Under the pieces are notes generated by a model. It did no database searches. It was not told where the DNA came from and saw only the letters and a program-made list of their open reading frames with translations. Shown here piece after piece: positions 34,308-44,929 of a stretch of DNA of 64,000 nt. The DNA comes from Paraphysoderma sedebokerense. Taxonomy: Eukaryota > Blastocladiomycota > Physodermatomycetes > Physodermatales > Physodermataceae. The position numbers were made by a program, and so were the translations under genes. How positions within the stretch are numbered: the first letter of the stretch is position 1; each line of letters begins with the position of its first letter. The stretch is taken from contig JAHLJZ010000012.1 of assembly GCA_025602915.1 (NCBI GenBank), positions 372,001 to 436,000 of the forward strand, read 5' to 3'.

Positions 34308-35475
34308 CTAAGCAAACAATTTAGAAGACATTTCGATATTTAAATGCCCGACGTTCATTTCAATCATCATTCGTCGGTAGCGTTGAATAACACGGAGAAA
34401 GTAGCCCTAAATACAAGCAAACCAGTAAAGAAATCAGTTCTCCTTCCGTAAACATATAGACTGTTTGGAACTAAAATGTAATCTCAAGTCTACACTGTTC
34501 ACCCAGAAGGTCTAGATCCGAAAAAGTAGAAAATGGTACGTACAGATACTACAACCATAAGAATCATAGCTACAATTGGAAAGATAAGTATCTGCAAATA
34601 GTGGGATGCGGAGAGATTGAATTGCGCCATGACAGAGAGTAAAGTCACGGAGTAGACACCAAAGACGACAGTGATGATAAGCGTGGCCACGAAAACAAGT
34701 ATTTCGTAAACGCAGTATGCGGTGAAGACATTGATTTTTTTCTTTATGCCCGTATTAGATTTAGCGTGAATTTTTGGTTTTTGATAGTGTCAAATGAACA
34801 ATAATTCAGTTTAATTCGATTAATCAAGTAAACTCAATGCGACTACCGAGAATAGATTTGCAGACATAATACTAAAAATAAACTCTATCTTTACCTTGTA
34901 AGCTCCATAAATTCCCAATATAACGAAAAATAAACTGATAATTCCAAATGCCAAAGCAGCTTCAATGACTTGGATAAGTGGTCCAAAAGGGGCTATTTCA
35001 TTTATCACCAATCAACAATAACTCTTCAGTTCGTTTCAGGGATGGGAACAGAAATATTAATAAACTTACTGGTAAATTCTGTTACGGGGCCACTTGCTGC
35101 AGACAATAGCAAACCGTTAATCACAGTCGACGCCAACCCCAAGACCTGACATTTATTCGTTTCATTATATTCAAAAGTGGGGAAAGATTTAAAACGTAAA
35201 GATTAGCAAAGATTAAACCAAGAATAAAAATTTAAAAATTATCTCACCAATTTTATGCCCAGTAAAATATAAATTCCAATTGGAAGATCAATAAACCCGC
35301 AGCAACTGTTAAATTCAAAAATTAATATTTAATAGCAACATCACATAATATACCGAAATCGGTTCAGGGGACTCCGAAAAAAAAATTTAAAGTTTTCAGT
35401 ATGAATTTATCAAAGTAAGATGATGAATTGTACTAACGTTGGGTTATCAAAATTGACAGTATTCAGTACTTTCAT
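34308..35475 (-). CDS. Small four-TM CCGF-motif membrane protein, copy A
   Basis: About 190 residues with four membrane segments, in six short exons. Start at 35475: MKVLNTVNFDNPTCCGFIDL. The double Cys just before TM1 (CCGFIDLPIGIYILLGIKLV) and the overall plan recall LAPTM/MARVEL-like tetraspan proteins. TM2 is AALAFGIISLFFVILGIYGA, TM3 starts YEILVFVATLIITVVFGVYS, and TM4 is ILIFPIVAMILMVVVSVR. The cytoplasmic tail is GYFLRVIQRYRRMMIEMNVG and ends SSKLFA. Every junction uses GT-AG and keeps frame. No catalytic motif is present; a role in membrane organisation or trafficking is inference. It has a close tandem paralogue 2.55 kb upstream. Confidence 0.75.
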
Positions 35476-36856
35476 TTTGGTATCTGTAGGGCTTATCTCA
35501 ATAAAAAGTCAGTTACGAAGAGAATGCAAGGTTTTGCTATAATCGAAATCTTTAAAAGAGGAGTACAATCAGCGTTCTGATTTCGTTGTATCTTATTTCG
35601 GGGGGCAATAATAGGGTTAATATATGCTTCTTGATGGCGTGCACACTCTGTAGGCATGTATTGAACATCCAACCAGACAACTCTAATTCTGTTTCCCTTT
35701 TTGACGATTTAGAATGACCACAGCAGTCGTGATTGAGGGGGTGACAGGTAGCCCATCGTTGTCCGTGTTCCGTCTGCATACCACGCCAGAGAGCAGAATA
35801 ATCCTTTCGATCCGGTGCTGGATTGGCGAGTAACGTTATCTATAATTATATGGTTCGCGCAAGCCATATAGAAGAGTGTTCGAGGCCATTGGCGTTCCTG
35901 AATTTCCGATACAGGGCAGCAAATTGTTGGATAGCGAGGGGTTGAAAGCGAAAGGAGGGAGAAAGTGAATTAGGTTATATGGCGTGACCGAGGAAAACAG
36001 GAACGAGAGATGCAAATTTAAGAACGGATAATTGAGGATTGGGAGCAATTATCGGAGAATCAGGACCTCAGGTTGTATGTCTAGCGTAAGAACGAGAGAC
36101 AAATCGGGTTATCGAAGAATAAATACGCGAGGATAATTACAGGGAACGCGTTTGTAGATCACTATAAAATACAGACACTAGGTGGACAAGATCTCTTCTT
36201 GTTCGACCTACTAGCCTCCCTGACGTATCAATCAGATCAGGGAGCTTGAGTTTCAATTTGTTTCATTTTTGTTGCGATAGTCTGATACTGGTACGAATGG
36301 AGACTGCGGAGTATGTTGCCCTGATTCGATGTATGTCAAACCAATAACAGTTTCCGAGATATGGAAAGTTTAGAACGCGATGAATACCGATGCTTTGTGC
36401 TTGAATTAGTATTTGCTACTTCATTATCTAAGAATTTAGTAGGAATATCGGAGTTTTAATGAAGTATTGACTCACTCTCTCCGAGAGAGGCAATGATCAG
36501 CAAAACGACCTTCATCTTATCCCATTGACAATATCATTTAGAGTTCATTTATGACCATTTCAATATTCCACAGCTAAGGTACATTTTATTGTCCCGTAAA
36601 ATTGAATCATGGATACAATCCAATTAATATAAGATTGCACATTTCGGTAGAATTCGTTTCAGTGCAATCATTTACTTTATCATTTATTTATTGGTTTCAG
36701 AGTTATTCCCAATAATTGGGTAATAAATAAAAGACGGGTATAAGATCAACAAAAAATCAAAGGGTTCTGTCACTTGTTAAATAAAAGCCAAAGGAGTAAT
36801 GAACTCAGAAGCTTGTACGTTGGCGATCCACTCTGAAGAATGTGGCCTGCTACAAT
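35476..36856. other. Upstream region of tetraspan copy A and 3' flank of copy B
   Basis: About 1.4 kb without a complete gene. 35590-35870 matches 38120-38420 closely. 35880-36560 has a diverged counterpart at 39380-40245. On the minus strand at 36515 a short frame starts MKVVLLIIASLGES and meets a donor-like GTGAGT. 36560-36856 resembles the flank downstream of copy A, so the duplicated unit restarts there. Confidence 0.5.
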
Positions 36857-38034
36857 TTAAGCAACAGATTTAGAGGTCATTTCCAGATTCAAATTCCCGA
36901 CTCTCATCTCGATCATCAAACGTCGATAGCGTTGAATGACACGGAGAAAGTAGCCCTAAATAACGGCAAACCAGTAAAGAAATCAGTTTTCCTCCAATAA
37001 ACATGTATGCTGTTTGAAAATGACTATGTCATCTCAAGTCTAAACTGTTGAAGTCCCAATAATATTTAGATTAGAAAAATTGGAAATCAGTACGTACAGA
37101 TACTATAACCATAAGAATCATAGCTACAAGAGGAAAAATGATTATCTGCGAAAATTGGGATGCGGAAAGATCAAATTGCGCCATGACAGAGATCAAAGTC
37201 AAGCAGTAGACAAAGAAGTAGACAGTCATGATAAGCGAGGCAATAAAGACAAGTATTTCATAAACCCAGTATGCGGTGAAGATCATCGTTTTTTTCTATG
37301 TACCCGTTATTGTATTAGCGTGAATTTTTAGTTTTAGATTAAGTGAAAGGAATAAGAATTCATTTTAATTTGTTTAATCCAGTAAAATCAATGCGACGGT
37401 CGAAATTAAATTTGCATAAATAACCCAATAAAATAACCGATATCTTTACCTTGTAAGCTCCATAAATTCCCAATATGACAAAGAATAAACTGATTATCCC
37501 AAATGCCAAAGAGGCTTCAACGATTTGGATAAATGACCCAAAAGGGGCTTTATCATTTATTAACAGTTAGCCATAGGTATTCAGTTCGTTTCAGAGATGG
37601 CAATAAGAATATAAATAAACATACTATCGAAATCTCCTGCGGGTTGTCTTGCCGTAGATAATAACACACCGTTGATCACGATCGACACCAACCCCAAGAC
37701 CTGACATCCATCGTAGTGTCGGGATATTCAGAATTCGGGAAAAATTTAAGGCGTAAAGGTTAGAAAAGAGTAAAAAACCCGTGTAGAAAAATAATTAAAA
37801 ATTATCTCACAAATTTTATCCCCAACAGTATATAAATACCAATTTGAAGATCAATAAACCCGCAGCAACTGTTGAATTCTCAAATTAACATCGACATCAC
37901 GTAACATGCCGAAATCGGTTCAGAAATTGCCGTAAAAAAGGAAAAATAATTTTTCAGTATGAATTTATTTGAAATAAGATGATGAATTGTACTAACGTTG
38001 GGCCATTAGACTTGATATTATTAAATACTTTCAT
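36857..38034 (-). CDS. Small four-TM CCGF-motif membrane protein, copy B
   Basis: Tandem paralogue of copy A with the same exon plan and head-to-tail orientation. Start at 38034 (MKVFNNIKSNGPTCCGFIDL), then the matching TM1 region (DLQIGIYILLGIKFV), GVVSIV-like loop, ASLAFGIISLFFVILGIYGA for TM2, YEILVFIASLIMTVYFFVYC for TM3 and IIIFPLVAMILMVIVSVR for TM4. The tail reads GYFLRVIQRYRRLMIEMRVG and ends TSKSVA. The copies differ most in the loop between TM1 and TM2 and at the extreme C-terminus. The membrane segments and the RYRR-x-MIEM tail are nearly identical, which suggests selection on both. Confidence 0.75.
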
Positions 38035-40389
38035 CTTATATCTGCAGGTATTTGTAGAATTCAATCAGTTAGGAAGAAAAATCAAGGTTTTGCTACTTTC
38101 GAAGACGTTGAAAGTGAAGGAAAAAAGTAGGATTAATATAGGCTGCCTGATGGCGTGCACACTCTGTCGGCTTGCAGTCACCATCCAACCAGACAACTCT
38201 AATTCTGGTTCCCTTTTTTCACGATATTCAATGACCACGTCAGTCGTGATCGGGGGTGAAAGCGAGGTTCGCGATTCTTCGTCGTACCACGCCAGAGAAC
38301 AGAAAACTCATTCGATCCGGTGCTGTATTGGCGAATCGTATTATGATATCATCTATATAATTCGAGCAAACCATGTAAAGGAAAGGTTCGAGAGCATTGG
38401 GCGTTCCAAAATCCGTCTTTAATTGGCCAGCGAAAATGCGACTGAATTTCTTCGTCGTACCACGTCAGAACAGAAAAAAAATACTGTAAAAATTGGCGTA
38501 AACGATATTCATTTTTGGCAGCTGCATTTGGATTGGAAGCTTTAGCTGAAACGGTGATAGTCTCGAACACTCAAAAACATCAACGGCTAAGATTTGTCGG
38601 ATTGTAGATCATCACTTTATAATCAATAGATGTCAATTCATCTGAATAACAAGACTCTTTTCGGTTACAAGATTAATATTCGACGGCCAAGATCACTATT
38701 TATGGACATTGTTTACAGCTGCCGATATTAAATATTATTTTGCAAGAACTTGCTTATTGTAAGAGCAAGAAAACTGCTTGCGCTTATATCGTGTTATCAA
38801 AAGACATACTGTTATATTCATTGTATTTATTTTCTGATACAACAATTGCAGATCATGACAATGCGACAAAAAGTAAAGGAGATAGGAGATACATTTGTAA
38901 CTTATGAACTACAACCATGGAAGGCAGACACCAGAACCTCCCCTTACATCTGGAGGAGGTCCAATGAATTAGAGAAATATGTACATACCGTTTTCAATGC
39001 GAGAATGATTTTCATTCCTACGATGATATCAATGCATCTGCAGCAACTATTTCGTTCAAGTCGATATATTCAGGTGCAATAATGTTTAATGAATTCGATT
39101 GTGCGTGTCGATCGTAAGTCGCCATGACGATTGTTCCAATTTGGAATGGCAAAAGGTCAAAGTTTAACGACATGGTTTTCAAAACAGTTACAGAGAAGCA
39201 AAGAACGATTGAGGCATGAATTGATGATAATTTGTAAAGACAAAGCAGAATGTCGCAGTACATACGTTCGGTTTCATTTAGTGTTTCCGTTCATTGTTTT
39301 CGATTGGAAAATTTGACTAGAGGTAGCGATACAGTAGTTGTAGTAGTAGTGTTTACTTGAGGATAGAATTCTGCAGACTTCAAGGGTCCTGGGGCTTTAA
39401 TGAGCGAGGGGATGAAACGAAAGAATGTAGGTGAGGGTATGGCGTAATTTTGGAGGAAGTCAGGACGGGAGAAGCACAGAAGTCAAGATTAAGGATTGAG
39501 TGGGAATCTGTTCTCGAGAATCAAGTGGTATGTCTAGACTCTAGACTCTAGAATAAGAACGAGAGACAAATCATCTCCTCGGAAACTTAGAACTTTAATA
39601 CATACTACAAATGGACTACAAGTCAGAAGATAAATTGGAAAACGCGTTTTCCTTCACCTTTGGCTCGGGCGGGATAGAATTACATAGGTCAATCAGTTAG
39701 ATTTCTAAAATTTACAGATGACATGGTCGAAATCTCTTCTTAGTCAGCCTAGACTTCCTCACGCAATAATGACAACTTGGAGATTGAGTGCCGAGTTGTT
39801 TCCTCTTTTTTTCAATATTCCGTCTTCTTAGTCTTAGACTTCCTCAAGCAATAATGACAACATGGAGATTGAGTGCCGATTTGTTTCCTCTTTTATTTCA
39901 AAATATTCCGATTCTAATTCCTCAGCCGATGCAATCCGTCCATTTTCTCCAATTCAAATGATACGAATGCAGGCGGACTCTTTTATCCTGATACGATTTT
40001 TGTTAAACCGCGTACCGATATCAATCCTTCGACGAGAATATATATATAGAAAACAGAGAACATGACGAATAACCGCTACTTGTGCTGAATTTATATGCGT
40101 TTTTTCAGTCTAGTAATCTATGAAGAATGGGCCAGAGTTTTATAGAGTATTGAACCAGAGCCTCGGAGAGGGGCAACAGAAACGATCAGCAAAATGACCT
40201 TCATCGTATCCCATTGACAATCTCATTTAGAGTTCATTTATGTTGTCCGACAAAAATACAAACTGTATTTACATAAATTGATCCGATCTGAATACATCCA
40301 AGCGTATTCAATTTAATTTCATTCTTTCTAAGGGATACATGTTTTACGAATCTACTCTAAATTATAATGCTCAGCCCTCCTTTGATTCA
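38035..40389. other. Gene-poor 2.3 kb: upstream of copy B, insert, and relic unit
   Basis: 38120-38420 duplicates the region upstream of copy A. About 38420-39340 is unique, AT-rich and has open frames in several phases (for example ITYELQPWKADTRTSPY-like text on the plus strand and DLLPFQIGTIVMATYDRHAQ on the minus strand) without a convincing gene. 39380-40250 is the diverged counterpart of 35880-36560, including a minus-strand MKVILLIVSVAPLRGSG start at 40204. 40250-40389 is the 3' flank of the cyclin gene. Confidence 0.45.
39734..39910. repeat. Two-copy direct tandem repeat, period about 85 bases
   Basis: Two adjacent copies of a block containing TCTTCTTAGTC, AGACTTCCTCA, GCAATAATGACAAC, GGAGATTGAGTGCCGA, TTGTTTCCTCTTTT and AATATTCCG. 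The match is near-perfect, with a few substitutions, so it is a recent local duplication inside the older relic unit. Confidence 0.8.
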
Positions 40390-42464
40390 CTAATCACCGG
40401 GATAGGGGCGCTTCAAATGACCAGGTTGTGAATGAGAATGATTCTGGATGTGCGGAGGAGGAGCATTATAGTTGAATGATTGCGCTGGTATATGCTGCAT
40501 GTGAGATTGTGACTGGCTTGAGTGTTGTGGATACTGTTGACCATGCGGGGGGTATTTCGGTTGAGCTTGACCTTGCGGGTGATAAGGATTTCCATGTTGC
40601 GACTGTGGTGGGTGAGACGTCATCGGTTGGTTTGGTTGTGAGTGGTACTGCGGATTAGAGGCCATGTGTTGGTGACTGTGGGAGGAGTGAGCTGGATGAG
40701 GTTGGTGGGTATAAGGGGGTCGTGAAGACGGCCCGGAAGGATAATTCGGCTGCTGGTTCAATACACCATGTTGAGGGCCTGTCTGGGGTGGGTATGGTTG
40801 CGCTGAAGGTCGGTAAGGATGAGTGTGATGCATGGGTTGTTGCGACCAATTGGATGATGAGACGTTCCAAGGTTTGGCTGGCCTTGGAGGATAAGCATAA
40901 TGGGTGGCAGTATACGGCGCATTACTGTGCAGTTGTTTAGACGATGGCTGCGTCGAGCATTCCAGTAACTCTATTTTAATGTTTCTCCAATGCGTTGACT
41001 CGGCCTCGTTCATCCCTCCATCGATATTGAGGTATTCGTCTAGAATGAGCTTTGATATTTCTGAATGGAAAAGCCAGTTGGATGAGAAAAGTTTGAAGGC
41101 AGTATTTCTTAGGGACGATGCAACTTACCATCGACATACTTGAACTCGATTCCAAATTTTTCCAGCCATGAGCTACCTTTTATTATCGGAATGTGAAACT
41201 TTTCAGATTTTGAGGCTAAGAATATAGAGGCAGCTGCGACAAAATGCGGGGGATATAGAAGAGGTAAACTCGTTTTGTAGCTAAATTTGAACGAAAAGCA
41301 GAAAACGGTTAGCCAAATGTCAGATAAATTACAAGTCAACCAGTCCAGATTAATAATCACCAGTCGAAACATATATGTAGCGCCCTTCGTCTCATGTCGG
41401 GAGGATCTAAATATCGAACGGAATTTTCAGTATTGGGACCAGTGAGAAATCAAATTTCGGTCGTAAAATGGAAGAACGTACGATCAAAGCGTTTCAGTAT
41501 TTTTATGGTATATATCAGGGGTTGTTGCACTTGAAAGTTGAATTCTATTGCCTCCAGCAGCAACTTTTCTAACGCAATAATATTTCGCCGCGTTTGATGC
41601 ATTTTCTAAACATATCGAAAGTCAAAGGAAACCAGCGTATCGTATCAGTTCTATTCCACCGAGATGGGAAAGGCAGGGATAGCGGTACAAACCTCGCTTT
41701 CGGGATCCATCTCTTCGGATCCTGGATTCTGTAATTGATCTGAAGCGATAACCAAGTCTTTTAGCTTTTTGATGGTGTCCTGGATTTTTCCGCTCACGAA
41801 CAAACAAGTGGTCGCCAGATCCTGTTTTGATTTTTCAAGTTTGATTATGAGATACAGTCAGGGGAGGTCTTTTTGAATGGAATATGTGCTTGTGTAGACT
41901 TACGTCCTGTCGGACTTCAGAGAATGAATATTTCAAGACATAGCGGTGGTATAATAGCTGGGCGGTTGCCAGCGTCAATATAGGTCTTGTTATTTTCGAA
42001 ATTGCACGTAAGCGAGGGAAGGAACATGGAGCGAAAAACAGGAGGGAAGGGTGTTGGGTGAGTTTTACGGAATATTGCTACTCTAGAAAAGCTCTGAAAG
42101 GAGTACAATGGACACGGAGAGGAACTAGGTGTCTTGCGAGGAAGAAAAAGGGGTGTGTGTCCTTGATCACTTACAGTCCGCATCTCTTGCCTAGTTTGAT
42201 AATGTAGTGACAGGTGGAGATTCGATGTTTGAGTATTTTCTGCGGAGGGATGCCTTGCATGTAGGCCGGTGAGTTGAATACGTCTGATTCTGTAAAGTAA
42301 GTGGTCGGGAGTGGCAGATCGGGCAGGGGGATAGCGGAGGCAGTTTGGGCAGGAGGGGAGGCCGGGGAGGATGATGCGGTGGGGATGTGAGGATGAGGAG
42401 GAGGCAGAGGCGGCGGGAGGGGAGGAGGAGGAGGGAAGCTCGCTGCTGTTGCTTGCGATGCCAT
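40390..42464 (-). CDS. Cyclin K/Ctk2-type cyclin with Pro/His/Gln-rich tail
   Basis: Regulatory cyclin of a transcription-elongation kinase that phosphorylates the RNA polymerase II CTD (cyclin K, Ctk2, Pch1 group). The ATG at 42464 opens MASQATAASFPPPPPLPPPL, a Pro-rich leader. The first cyclin fold runs YFTESDVFNSPAYMQGIPPQ, HRISTCHYIIKLGKRCGLPI, TLATAQLLYHRYVLKYSFSE, and DLATTCLFVSGKIQDTIKKL. The second has FNFQVQQPLIYTIKILKRFD and LLYPPHFVAAASIFLASKSE. The tail of about 170 residues is low complexity (Pro, His, Gln, Ser), ending GHLKRPYPGD. About six introns. Cyclin K, T, L and C are related; the LYHRY and SGK-x2-DT-x-KKL wording favours the Ctk2/cyclin K branch. The promoter is shared with the UBX gene (272 bases). 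Confidence 0.85.
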
Positions 42465-42736
42465 GGCCTCTGTAGAATGTATCTGTGGAATGAGGGAAGG
42501 GAAGGAATGGAATGAGGGAATGAGGGAATAGAGAGCCAAAGGGGGTAAAGAGGAACCAAGGGATGTATGAATACAATCCACAGACAAGCAGTGAACCACT
42601 TCTGGTGAACGCGTGAACCCACTTGCGCATTCCACCCCGAATCACTTTTATCAAATAATTAATTCATTCGTTTGATTTATTCCCTCTCTTTCATTCATTC
42701 ATTCAATTCCCTCGTCTGTATCTGCAACCACAAACC
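42465..42736. promoter_or_regulatory. Divergent promoter, cyclin / UBX protein
   Basis: 272 bases between starts pointing away from each other. It has AATTAATTCATTCGTTTGAT and a CATTCATTCATTCAATTC run (42690-42710) close to the UBX ATG. Long open frames on the minus strand here are extensions of cyclin exon 1, not separate genes. Confidence 0.5.
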
Positions 42737-44680
42737 ATGTCTGCAAGCAACCCCTTCTTCCCTGGCCCCCTCGTCGACGCTATTCAGAAAACCTCACTCT
42801 CCGCCGCCATCCTCCTCGTCTTCCTCCATCTCAACGACCCGCCCTCCGCCCAACTCAGAGACATCCTCTCCTCACAAGACACTGCCAGTCTCATCACCAG
42901 AAACGACATTGTCGCTCTCGACTTGGAAAGACACTCGGACGGTGGAATCATGTTTGCCCAAGTATAGTATGTGTGTCGGATCACCACTCGCCCACTTGCC
43001 CCTCTTCAATGAACGAAATTTCATATTGACCTCCCCCTCCATTATTTAGTCCTGTAGCCGACTTGCCGGCCATCTATTTAATCTACAACGGAACAATTCA
43101 ATCAGTGATTCTGGGAAACGACGTCTCTGCTGAATCAGTTCAATCTCAATTGGAAAAAGTGGTTCATGCCGTCAACCAGATGAAAGCTGGTGTCATAACG
43201 GGTTCCTCAAGTCCCACAAGGTACCCTCCTATCTTCTTAACTTGTTTCATGCCATTTAAGAGTGAATTCAAAGACCGGTGTACGGGAGATCGAAAGGCGG
43301 TAATCGAATTCGCTAACCAGTTTCCAACTCATTACGATAACTAGTCCAAATCAGCCATCGCCCCAGTCACCCCGACCAACAACATCCAGTACATCCCCTT
43401 CGCTGACTTCCTCATCGTCGTCTCGTCAACAGCAATCGCAGCGTGATCCTCGTCCGCCTACTCGCCCTTCCGCCAACACTGCCTCCTTAATATCGAATGA
43501 AGCCGAGGCCGAAAAAAAGCGACGCGAAGAGTCAAAAGTGCTGTCAGAAATGAAAGAGATTCAAAAAGAACGAGAAAATCAACAATTGATTGAAATAAGA
43601 AAGAAGCAGAAGCAGAAAGAACAAGAATACAAGAGGCAGCTGTTACAACAAATTGAACGGGACAGGTTGGAACGGCGTTCAAAGTTCAACCATTCCTCGT
43701 CCAATTCCGACTTGCATTCAGCGGCCGAAGACGCAAACAAAAGTTTGAACTCTAGTTCATCAAGGTATATCGTCTGACTACGTTCATGATTTCATTTCCG
43801 ACTTTGCGGTTGATTCACAGCCTTTAACACATCCGACTTCAAATCGTCTGCTGATATTTGTGTGTAGCCTATCGGATCCAGGAATGACTAATATTAGTAT
43901 CCGACTAACTGATGGGAACGTGATCCGATCAAAATTTAACACTTCAGATACACTTTTGAACGTTCGAGAATTCGTAGATCAGGTAGCACCGCTATGACTT
44001 TCCCCACGTCTAAGGCCATTAGATCCGTTGAGTCTAAATTACCTTTTTTTCAACAAATAAAACAGAAACGAACCGATCCATCCACACCTTACACTCTTGT
44101 ACAAAATTTTCCAAAAGTCACTTATACCGCACAAGACGAAACAAAGACTCTAGTGGAACTCAATCTCATTCCGTCAGCCACTTTAATTCTCAAGGTAGTT
44201 TTCTCTCTCGACTCTTTTGTTTCACTCATTCATTGCTTGATGTTTTCTGTTCAACCATTACTCACTAAAACAAATATTTTGTACCTTGATTGACACAGCC
44301 CGCCAAACAAATTTCAACTGCCTACACCTCCGAATCTCCGGGCGTCATCGGCAGCACCGTCTCTTGGGCATACGATACTACTTCCTCCGTTTTCAATTGG
44401 GTGAAAGGATGGGTTCAAAATCCTACCACCGACAGTGGTAACCAACAACAAACGAGCTCGTAAGTCTATGTTATTCTTTTATGTGATGCTATTGTCACAT
44501 TATATTCCGTTTGTTCATTTGAGATAACCTTGATTCATACTTATTCCATGTAGTTCTACCCACCCTAACTCCGCTTCCTCAAATTCTCGATTCCAAAGTT
44601 TACACGGAAACTCATCCAATGATGACAAAGATAAAGAAAAACGGCAAACCTACAACGGAAACTCAACGATGCAAGAGTAA
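42737..44680 (+). CDS. UBX-domain protein, UBXN4/Ubx-like
   Basis: Probable p97/Cdc48 cofactor. The N-terminus (residues about 1-115) has a thioredoxin-like/UAS fold: LSAAILLVFLHLNDPPSAQL, IVALDLERHSDGGIMFAQVY, then DLPAIYLIYNGTIQSVILG. A Ser/Pro/Gln linker leads to a long charged helix (EAEKKRREESKVLSEMKEIQ, and IRKKQKQKEQEYKRQLLQQI). The UBX domain follows: TNISIRLTDGNVIRSKFNTS, LLNVREFVDQ, TPYTLVQNFPKVTYTAQDET, TLVELNLIPSATLILKP. The usual FPR loop of UBX domains appears as NFPKVTY, so Cdc48 binding may be altered. The C-terminus is Ser/Asn-rich. UBXN4 works in ER-associated degradation; an ER role here is inference. Confidence 0.85.
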
Positions 44681-44929
44681 ACTCGACCCACAATATAGTC
44701 TACTCCGACATCCCCTTCCTTCACAAAAGATTCAGTTCATTGAACTTTTGTAAATTCTGGCGTGTGGAACACCAGGCTTGTATAATTGAATGAGTGTGTT
44801 CGTCACTGTACATTACGTTTGATTGAACTCTCTCAATACAACATGAATAATTAAATAAACCATGATACTCGGTTTCCTTAATTCGATTATATTCATTCAA
44901 AATCATGAAAGTCTTATATACACAATCTA

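Larger units (their letters stand above)
34120..40250. repeat. Tandem segmental duplication (two full units and one partial)
   Basis: Unit 1 covers about 34120-36560 and unit 2 starts at about 36670. Each carries a tetraspan gene plus upstream DNA; the gene ends are 2549 bases apart. Matches outside coding sequence include the TTATCATTTATTTATTGGTT block, TGATGGCGTGCACACTCTGT (35634, 38150) and AACGAGAGACAAATC (36089, 39558). The distal part of unit 2 (39380-40250) is separated from its proximal part by about 1.1 kb of unrelated DNA (about 38420-39340). No target-site duplication or inverted end was recognised. Confidence 0.7.

Noticed and set aside
41917-42654. A 245-codon minus-strand ORF overlapping cyclin exon 1
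   Set aside because: It runs through cyclin exons and introns in another frame and is Ser/Pro/Phe-rich from reading C/T-biased DNA. The cyclin reading is clearly the gene.
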